From contig JACQAJ010000087.1 of the NCBI GenBank assembly GCA_016195045.1, forward strand, positions 1 to 6,970: a stretch of 6,970 nucleotides of DNA, written 5' to 3'. The stretch's first letter is position 1; every line of letters begins with the position of its first letter. The DNA is from Candidatus Azambacteria bacterium. Lineage in GTDB: Bacteria; Patescibacteriota; Minisyncoccia; GWC2-36-17; JACQAJ01. This document shows, one piece after another, positions 1 to 4,841 of the stretch. Below the pieces are notes generated by a model. The model worked only from the letters and a program-made list of their open reading frames with translations, searched no databases and was not told the DNA's origin. The position numbers and the translations under genes are program-made.

Positions 1-27
1 ATTATTTATCGCTACGAACATCAAAAA

Positions 28-2631
28 GTGAGACAAGAGGAAGTAACTCAAAAAATAGAAGATAATGAGCTATTAGTGACCAAACGTTCTGGAAAAGAAG
101 AAAGATTTTCCCTTGATAAGTTAAAAAAGTTTATTACCCATAATATTAAGGGCTATGAGAAGGCTATTGATGTCGATTTGGTTATTGAACAGACTCGGAA
201 AGAGATTTACGACAAGATCAAAACAGCCGATATTACTCAATCTTTAATCATGGTTTGTCGCTCGATGATTGAACTTGATCCCGCTTATTCGAAATTGGCT
301 AGTCGACTCCTTTTGGATGTTAATTATAAAGAAGTTATTGGTCAGAACCTCAATTATAAAAAATTAGAGGAACAATACCGCCAAACTTTTATAAAAAACA
401 TTAAATTAGCTGTTGAATCTGATTTATTAGATAAAGGGATGCTCGATTTTGATTTGGGGAAATTAAGTGATTCATTAGTGATCGCCAATGACGATTTGTT
501 TAATTATCTAGGACTTCAGACGATTTATAATCGTTATTTTCTCCGTAATCCAATCACTCATAAAGTCTTAGAAACTCCCCAAATGTTTTGGATGAGAATC
601 GCTATGGGAATGGCCTTACGAGAAAAGAAAGAAGAAAAAGAAAAGAGAACTCGGGATTTCTATACGATCATGTCAGAATTATTATACACTCCCTCGACTC
701 CGACCCTCTTTCATTCAGGAGTGGTTAAACCGCAGCTAAGTTCTTGTTTTTTAAATACGGTTCCTGATGATTTGCATGGAATCTTTAAGAATTACTCTGA
801 TAACGCTCAATTACTTAAATGGTCTGGTGGAGTGGCGACCGATTGGTCAAATTTAAGAGCGACGGGGGCCTTGATTAAAGGTACGGGAGTAGAAAGTCAG
901 GGAGTCATTCCGTTTTTGAAAATTGAGAATGATGTGACGATCTCAATTAATCGTAGTGGTAAAAGAAGAGGGGCTTGCTGTGTTTATCTAGAGGCTTGGC
1001 ACTACGATATCGTGGAGTTTTTAGAATTGAGAAAAAATACGGGCGATGAAAGAAGGCGGACTCATGATATTAATACCGCTATTTGGATCCCTGATTTATT
1101 AATGAAACGCGTTAAAGAAAATGGCGATTGGACCCTCTTTTCTCCAGACGAGACACCGGATCTCCATGATCTTTATGGTGGTCAATTTGATAAAAAATAT
1201 CTTGAATATGAAAACAAAGCGGAAAGAGGTAAAATTAGACTTTTTAAAAAAATGAAAGCCATGGATCTTTGGAAAAAAGTAATTTCCATACTTTTTGAGA
1301 CTGGTCATCCTTGGATTACCTTTAAAGATCCTTGCAATCTTAGATCTCCTCAGGATCACGTTGGGGTAGTTCATTCGTCAAATTTATGCACCGAAATAAC
1401 CCTCAATACTTCGACTGATGAAACGGCTGTTTGTAATTTAGGTTCTCTTAATTTTGCTAAGTTTGTTAAAGATGGGAAATTTAACGTTGAAATGATTAAA
1501 GGTGTTATTGGAGTAGCGATGAGAATGCTTGATAATGTTATTGATCTAAATTATTATCCTACGGAAGACGCCAAGCGCTCGAATTTTCGTCATCGTCCAG
1601 TGGGACTAGGGGTCCTCGGTTTTCAGGATGCCCTCTATCTTCTAGGTCTTAATTTCGATTCTCAACAAGCCTTAGAATTTGCTGATTATAGTATGGAAGT
1701 GGTTTCGTATTACGCGATTTCGGCTTCTTGCGATCTAGCTCAAGAAAAAGGTCAATATGAAACTTATCAAGGGTCAAAATGGGATCGAGGAATTTTTCCT
1801 CAAAATACCCTGGATATTTTAGAAAATGATCGGGGGACGAAAATATCAGTCTTGCGAGAAGGGAAACTTGATTGGCAGCCAGTCAGAGAAGCCGTGAAAA
1901 AATTTGGAATGCGTAATTCTAATTGTTTAGCCATTGCTCCGACGGCTACGATAGCTAATATTGTTGGTAGTATTCCAACCATTGAGCCAATTTATAAGAA
2001 TATTTATGTGAAATCTAATCAAGCTGGCGATTTTATTGTCGTTAATGATTATTTAATCAACGATCTCAAAAAAATCAATCTTTGGAATCGAGATATCCTT
2101 AATAAAATTAAGTATTACGATGGTAATCTAGCTAATATTAAAGAAATCCCCAGTCTTATCAGAGAGAAATATAAAGAAGTTTTTGAAATTGACCCTCTTT
2201 GTTTAATTAAACTAGCGGCTTATCGAGGGAAATGGATTGACCAAAGTCAGTCGTTAAATATCTACTATAGCGGTAATTCTGGTAAAGTTTTAAGCGATAT
2301 TTATTTTTATGCTTGGGAAATGGGTCTGAAAACCACTTACTATTTGCGCACCTTAGCGGCTTCACAAGTGGAGAAATCAACAGTTAATATCGCCGAGTAT
2401 GGTCAGACCCATCAACGAACAACCGGCGATAATTCTATCCCAATTTCATCACCCAGTTCGACTGGTTCACCAGAATCTAGTTTAGAAATAGCCCCTCGAA
2501 TACCATTAGAAATTATGGAACCAGTGTCATCGGCAATCATGCAGCCTGTTAATATTCTACCAACTGAGTTTTCAAAAAGTAACTTAAAATTATATGCTGT
2601 TTCTGGTCAATCTTGCGAGTCCTGCCAGTAA
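28..2631 (+). CDS. nrdA: Class Ia ribonucleoside-diphosphate reductase, large (alpha) subunit; 5' end may lie outside the window
   Basis: Catalytic subunit that reduces ribonucleoside diphosphates to deoxyribonucleotides in the cytoplasm, using a radical supplied by NrdB. Residues ~14-103 form an ATP-cone (LLVTKRSGK start, as in E. coli NrdA), the overall activity site. A helical N-terminal domain follows (~125-205), then the barrel. Visible catalytic residues: the redox pair C240 (LSSC) and C469 (AVCNLG), the thiyl-radical C454 in NLCTE with N452 and E456, the PTATI segment at 638-642, and the Y771-Y772 pair of the radical-transfer path. The tail ends in CESC (C863, C866), the cysteine pair that re-reduces the active site. 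At 867 aa it exceeds E. coli NrdA (761), largely through a Ser/Pro-rich linker before the tail cysteines. The first start codon in the window is GTG at 28 with no Shine-Dalgarno. The frame stays open to base 1, so the true start may be upstream. nrdB follows 110 bp later. Confidence 0.97.
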   Translation: MRQEEVTQKIEDNELLVTKRSGKEERFSLDKLKKFITHNIKGYEKAIDVDLVIEQTRKEIYDKIKTADITQSLIMVCRSMIELDPAYSKLASRLLLDVNYKEVIGQNLNYKKLEEQYRQTFIKNIKLAVESDLLDKGMLDFDLGKLSDSLVIANDDLFNYLGLQTIYNRYFLRNPITHKVLETPQMFWMRIAMGMALREKKEEKEKRTRDFYTIMSELLYTPSTPTLFHSGVVKPQLSSCFLNTVPDDLHGIFKNYSDNAQLLKWSGGVATDWSNLRATGALIKGTGVESQGVIPFLKIENDVTISINRSGKRRGACCVYLEAWHYDIVEFLELRKNTGDERRRTHDINTAIWIPDLLMKRVKENGDWTLFSPDETPDLHDLYGGQFDKKYLEYENKAERGKIRLFKKMKAMDLWKKVISILFETGHPWITFKDPCNLRSPQDHVGVVHSSNLCTEITLNTSTDETAVCNLGSLNFAKFVKDGKFNVEMIKGVIGVAMRMLDNVIDLNYYPTEDAKRSNFRHRPVGLGVLGFQDALYLLGLNFDSQQALEFADYSMEVVSYYAISASCDLAQEKGQYETYQGSKWDRGIFPQNTLDILENDRGTKISVLREGKLDWQPVREAVKKFGMRNSNCLAIAPTATIANIVGSIPTIEPIYKNIYVKSNQAGDFIVVNDYLINDLKKINLWNRDILNKIKYYDGNLANIKEIPSLIREKYKEVFEIDPLCLIKLAAYRGKWIDQSQSLNIYYSGNSGKVLSDIYFYAWEMGLKTTYYLRTLAASQVEKSTVNIAEYGQTHQRTTGDNSIPISSPSSTGSPESSLEIAPRIPLEIMEPVSSAIMQPVNILPTEFSKSNLKLYAVSGQSCESCQ

Positions 2632-2632
2632 C

Positions 2633-2735
2633 TAGGTCGTAGGTCGTAGGTCGTAGGATTCCAAAACTTCAGAATTTAGAATTTAATATTTGTATTTCTA
2701 CAACCTACCAACTACAACCTACAACCTACAACCTA
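2633..2735. repeat. Composite heptamer-repeat element with inverted arms between nrdA and nrdB
   Basis: Starts two bases after the nrdA stop and ends six bases before the nrdB ATG. Left arm: three TAGGTCG units plus TAGG (2633-2657). Centre: a degenerate AACTTCA and two GAATTTA units (2665-2685). Right arm: CTACAAC units at 2698, 2712, 2719 and 2726 with one variant at 2705, ending in CTA at 2735. The arms are inverted: 2633-2656 pairs with 2712-2735 at 21 of 24 positions, the same C/T difference recurring once per unit. All blocks have a 7-bp period. This looks like a repeat element that has replaced most of the intergenic region. The layout is read directly from the sequence; mobility is inference. 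Confidence 0.9.
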
Positions 2736-2741
2736 ATTATC

Positions 2742-3776
2742 ATGCCTATTCAACTCACTAAAAAACGGATCAATATTAATAACCGAAAAATTATCAACGG
2801 CGCAGATGCCGATGTGGTTCAACTTTATCCCATGAAACATCTGTTTGCTTGGGAGGCTTATAATACTGGCAATGCTAATCATTGGTTACCGACAGAAATT
2901 TCCATGCAACAAGATATTGAGCAATGGAAATCAAAAACAGCCCTATCTGATGATGAACGAACGGCCCTCAAAATTGTTTTAGGATTTTTTACGACCGCTG
3001 ATTCATTAGCGGCTAATAATGTTGTTTTGGCTGTTTATAAACATGTGACTTCTCCTGAATGTCGGTTGTATCTTTTGCGTCAGGGTTACGAAGAGGCCGT
3101 TCATACTCACGCCTATCAATATATCGTTGAGTCGTTAGGGTTGGATGAATCAGAGATTTTTAATATGTATCGCGAGCGTCAAAGTATTTACAATAAAGAC
3201 GCTTTCATTTTGTCGTTTAATGAGGGTATTTTTGATCCTAATTTCAAAACTGGCACTCTGGCTAATGATCAAAAATTTCTGGAAAATATTGTCGTTTTTT
3301 CGATTATTATGGAAGGCATCTTTTTCTATAGCGCCTTTGCGGTCATGTTTTCTTTACAACGCCATAATAAACTGGTCGGTTCAGCCGAACAAATTCAATA
3401 TATTATGCGGGATGAATCACAGCATTTAAATTTCGGGATCAATTTGATTAATACCATTAAAGAGGAGCAACCAGAATTATGGACCAAAGAGTTTCAAGAA
3501 AAAATGATTGGTTTAGTGAAAGAAGCCGTTAAATTAGAATACGCTTTTGCCATTGATTGTTTTCCCAAGGGGATTATGGGGATCAATGCTGACAGTTTCA
3601 AAAAATACATTGAATATATTGCCGATCGCCGTTTACAGAGAATTGGTTTGTCGATTGTTTATGGTTCCGAAAATCCTTTTCCTTGGATGTCGGAAGCCGT
3701 TGATTTGTCCAAAGAAAAGAATTTTTTTGAAACTCGAGTAACGGAATATAAGGTTGGCGGAACCTTGGAGTGGTAA
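2742..3776 (+). CDS. nrdB: Class Ia ribonucleoside-diphosphate reductase, small (beta) subunit
   Basis: Ferritin-like radical-generating subunit that builds a dimetal centre and tyrosyl radical with O2 and passes the radical to NrdA. All six predicted metal ligands are present: D87, E118 and H121 (EEAVH), E191 (MEGIFFY), E225 and H228 (RDESQH). Y125 aligns with the radical Tyr122 of E. coli NrdB, so this is a Tyr-radical type rather than the Tyr-less class Ic. W48 aligns with E. coli W48 of the radical path. The C-terminus (FETRVTEYKVGGTLEW) is the flexible tail expected to dock into NrdA, and Y336 is a candidate for the path tyrosine. Its 344 aa is close to the usual family length, so the gene looks complete. 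The ATG has no Shine-Dalgarno; the leader is almost entirely heptamer repeat. It probably shares a transcript with nrdA unless the repeat interferes; I see no convincing promoter in the gap. Confidence 0.97.
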   Translation: MPIQLTKKRININNRKIINGADADVVQLYPMKHLFAWEAYNTGNANHWLPTEISMQQDIEQWKSKTALSDDERTALKIVLGFFTTADSLAANNVVLAVYKHVTSPECRLYLLRQGYEEAVHTHAYQYIVESLGLDESEIFNMYRERQSIYNKDAFILSFNEGIFDPNFKTGTLANDQKFLENIVVFSIIMEGIFFYSAFAVMFSLQRHNKLVGSAEQIQYIMRDESQHLNFGINLINTIKEEQPELWTKEFQEKMIGLVKEAVKLEYAFAIDCFPKGIMGINADSFKKYIEYIADRRLQRIGLSIVYGSENPFPWMSEAVDLSKEKNFFETRVTEYKVGGTLEW

Positions 3777-3802
3777 GACGAAATTAATTCTATTTTTTTA
3801 AG

Positions 3803-4126
3803 ATGAAAAGATATTTAACCTATAACTTCTTGATTCGTTTTGGTCTTGGTATTATATTTATTGCCAATTCTTTAATGGCATTTTTCGCTCCTACAGAATT
3901 CATTGAACTTATTAAAAACTCTTTTGTTGTCAATTTTTTACCTATACGCCCGGAAATCTTTGTGCCCATCGTTATTGGTCTTAATGACTCCATTGTGGGA
4001 TTGTTTCTTTTTAGTGGTTTTGCTATACGTTCTGTTGCTATTTGGGCGATGGTCTGGCTTATTGGAGTTATACTTGTTATTGGAAGCCCTCTTGAAGTAC
4101 TAGAACATTCAGGGCTTCTGTTATAG
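3803..4126 (+). CDS. Small DoxX-like integral membrane protein, probably C-terminally short
   Basis: A hydrophobic 107-aa protein. Predicted membrane segments are ~8-29, ~52-73 and ~75-94. The opening IRFGLGIIFI and the later FLFSGFAIRS resemble the DoxX/DoxX-like family, small four-helix membrane proteins of mostly unknown or redox-linked role. The sequence stops (EHSGLLL, TAG) about where the fourth helix of such proteins would begin, so it may be a three-helix variant or a truncated copy. It starts 26 bp after nrdB in a T-rich spacer with no Shine-Dalgarno (TTAAG directly abuts the ATG). No promoter is evident, so co-transcription with nrdB is plausible. Family assignment rests on pattern resemblance only; no function in nucleotide metabolism should be assumed. 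Confidence 0.7.
   Translation: MKRYLTYNFLIRFGLGIIFIANSLMAFFAPTEFIELIKNSFVVNFLPIRPEIFVPIVIGLNDSIVGLFLFSGFAIRSVAIWAMVWLIGVILVIGSPLEVLEHSGLLL
4083..4118 (+). repeat. Inverted repeat (8-bp perfect stem) at the 3' end of the DoxX-like gene
   Basis: GAAGCCCT at 4083-4090 is the exact reverse complement of AGGGCTTC at 4111-4118, with a 20-nt loop. In RNA two flanking G-U pairs (4082 with 4119, 4081 with 4120) could extend the stem to 10 bp. It lies inside the last codons of the gene and no T-run follows (TGTTATAG), so it is not a standard intrinsic terminator. It could stabilise the mRNA 3' end, act as a weak terminator, or be chance. Confidence 0.5.
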
Positions 4127-4215
4127 TTGGTTAGAGATATAAATACCAGCTTACTATTATCGTTTTCACTGGAATGACAAAAAATAAGAACAAATATGTA
4201 GGAGTGTTGGTGGTT

Positions 4216-4237
4216 ACTTAAATTTGACTATTTAAGT
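4216..4237. promoter_or_regulatory. Probable operator palindrome of the toxin-antitoxin operon
   Basis: ACTTAAAT (4216-4223) and ATTTAAGT (4230-4237) are perfect 8-bp inverted arms around a 6-bp spacer, TTGACT, which is itself the -35 box of the promoter. A dimeric ribbon-helix-helix antitoxin, alone or with its toxin, would bind such a site and block RNA polymerase, the usual autoregulation of type II toxin-antitoxin operons. The palindrome is directly visible; the binding protein is inferred from the adjacent gene. Confidence 0.7.
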
Positions 4238-4251
4238 TCAAAATATATAAT
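4224..4251 (+). promoter_or_regulatory. Sigma70-type promoter of the MazF-type toxin-antitoxin operon
   Basis: TTGACT (4224-4229, one base from the TTGACA consensus) and a perfect TATAAT (4246-4251) are 16 bp apart. Transcription should start near 4257-4260, on or within a few bases of the ATG at 4260, so the message is predicted to be leaderless. The remainder of the 133-bp gap upstream (4127-4215) shows no other clear element. Confidence 0.8.
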
Positions 4252-4259
4252 ATAAAAAT

Positions 4260-4466
4260 ATGTCGACTATTACTCTTTCTCCCAAAATAGATAGAGAGTT
4301 GAAATCTCTTTCACGATCAACAGGTGTTACTCAAGAAGATTTGCTCTTTAACGCTTTAACTTACTATATTAAATCAGTCGAGAATAAGTTGCTTCTTAAA
4401 GATGAATTAGAGATGTGGGAAAAGATAAGTGATAAAGATCTCCTTGGTTTTGAAAAACAATTATGA
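4260..4466 (+). CDS. Ribbon-helix-helix antitoxin of a MazF-type toxin-antitoxin module
   Basis: A 68-aa protein with the CopG/MetJ-like layout: a short N-terminal strand (STITLS, 2-7), helix 1 (~9-20), a turn at TGVT (21-24) and helix 2 (~25-41). The charged C-terminal part (~42-68) has the hydrophobics LLLKDELEMW and DLLGF expected to wrap around the toxin. The N-terminal dimer is predicted to bind the operator palindrome at 4216-4237. It overlaps the toxin gene by 4 bp (ATGA), which couples their translation. No Shine-Dalgarno is present and the promoter places the transcript start at the ATG. B. subtilis MazE (EndoAI) is likewise a ribbon-helix-helix partner of a MazF RNase, so the pairing is familiar. 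Its TGA stop supports the standard code. Confidence 0.87.
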   Translation: MSTITLSPKIDRELKSLSRSTGVTQEDLLFNALTYYIKSVENKLLLKDELEMWEKISDKDLLGFEKQL

Positions 4467-4789
4467 AAAAAGGTGATATTTGTGTTGTTGATTTATTTCT
4501 CGGTATTGGTCATGAACAAAATGGAAAAAGACCAGCTATTTTTTTTGCTGATACAAAAACAAATATTGCTATTATTATTCCGCTGACTTCTAATATTGAA
4601 GCCCTTCGTTTTCCTTATACACTAACAATAAGACCAGATAAAGATAATAATCTTGATGAAGAATCAGTAGCTTTGATTTTTCATTTAAGAGCTGTTGATA
4701 ATAAACGTCTCTCTAGTCCTCTTGGAAAGATTAATAAACAACTTATTGGCAAAATAGATTCTATTTTAAAAAAATTACTTAATCTCTAA
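4463..4789 (+). CDS. mazF: MazF/PemK-family mRNA interferase toxin
   Basis: A 108-aa endoribonuclease toxin predicted to cut single-stranded mRNA at short specific sites and so halt growth when its antitoxin is lost. Family hallmarks: GDICVVDL near the N-terminus (4-11), the loop GHEQNGKRPA (16-25) and PLTSN (40-44). R23 and T42 match the catalytic Arg25 and Thr48 of B. subtilis MazF, so it appears active. The SVALIFHLRAVDNKRL segment corresponds to the family's second conserved block, with His where many members have Gln (EQIR). Length is normal for the family. Its ATG overlaps the antitoxin stop (ATGA) and has no Shine-Dalgarno, so translation should depend on coupling to the antitoxin gene. 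No intrinsic terminator is visible after it; the next gene starts 52 bp downstream. The cleavage site cannot be read from the sequence. Confidence 0.92.
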   Translation: MKKGDICVVDLFLGIGHEQNGKRPAIFFADTKTNIAIIIPLTSNIEALRFPYTLTIRPDKDNNLDEESVALIFHLRAVDNKRLSSPLGKINKQLIGKIDSILKKLLNL

Positions 4790-4820
4790 AATTTTTTCCC
4801 GATCGTGTCTCAATTTTCGA

Positions 4821-4837
4821 TTTTGATGAAATCAAAA
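4821..4837 (+). other. Small stem-loop just before the Cys-rich gene
   Basis: TTTTGAT (4821-4827) and ATCAAAA (4831-4837) form a perfect 7-bp stem with a GAA loop, ending 4 bases before the ATG at 4842. It is A/T-rich with a single G-C pair, so weak. It could be a poor terminator for the toxin-antitoxin transcript or a leader structure affecting initiation; chance is also possible in such AT-rich DNA. Confidence 0.4.
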
Positions 4838-4841
4838 ATTT

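Noticed and set aside
1099..1374. 91-aa open frame on the - strand inside nrdA
   Set aside because: Antisense to conserved NrdA residues; composition looks like a reverse-frame shadow.
28..2631. Intein or insertion explaining the 867-aa length of NrdA
   Set aside because: All conserved blocks are contiguous and in order; the extra length is mainly in the C-terminal linker, with no intein splice motifs.
3777..3802. Run of seven T after nrdB as an intrinsic terminator
   Set aside because: No GC-rich stem precedes it.
4146..4180. On the - strand, GTCATTCC and later CTGG resemble a decayed copy of the common CATTCC...GGAATCCAG intergenic palindrome
   Set aside because: The inverted GGAATCC part is missing, so only short pieces match; not enough to call an element.
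4793..4805. TTTTTCCCGATCG recurs at 6102-6114 inside the Cys-rich gene
   Set aside because: A single 13-bp match with no flanking similarity; the second copy encodes conserved-looking residues, so probably coincidence.
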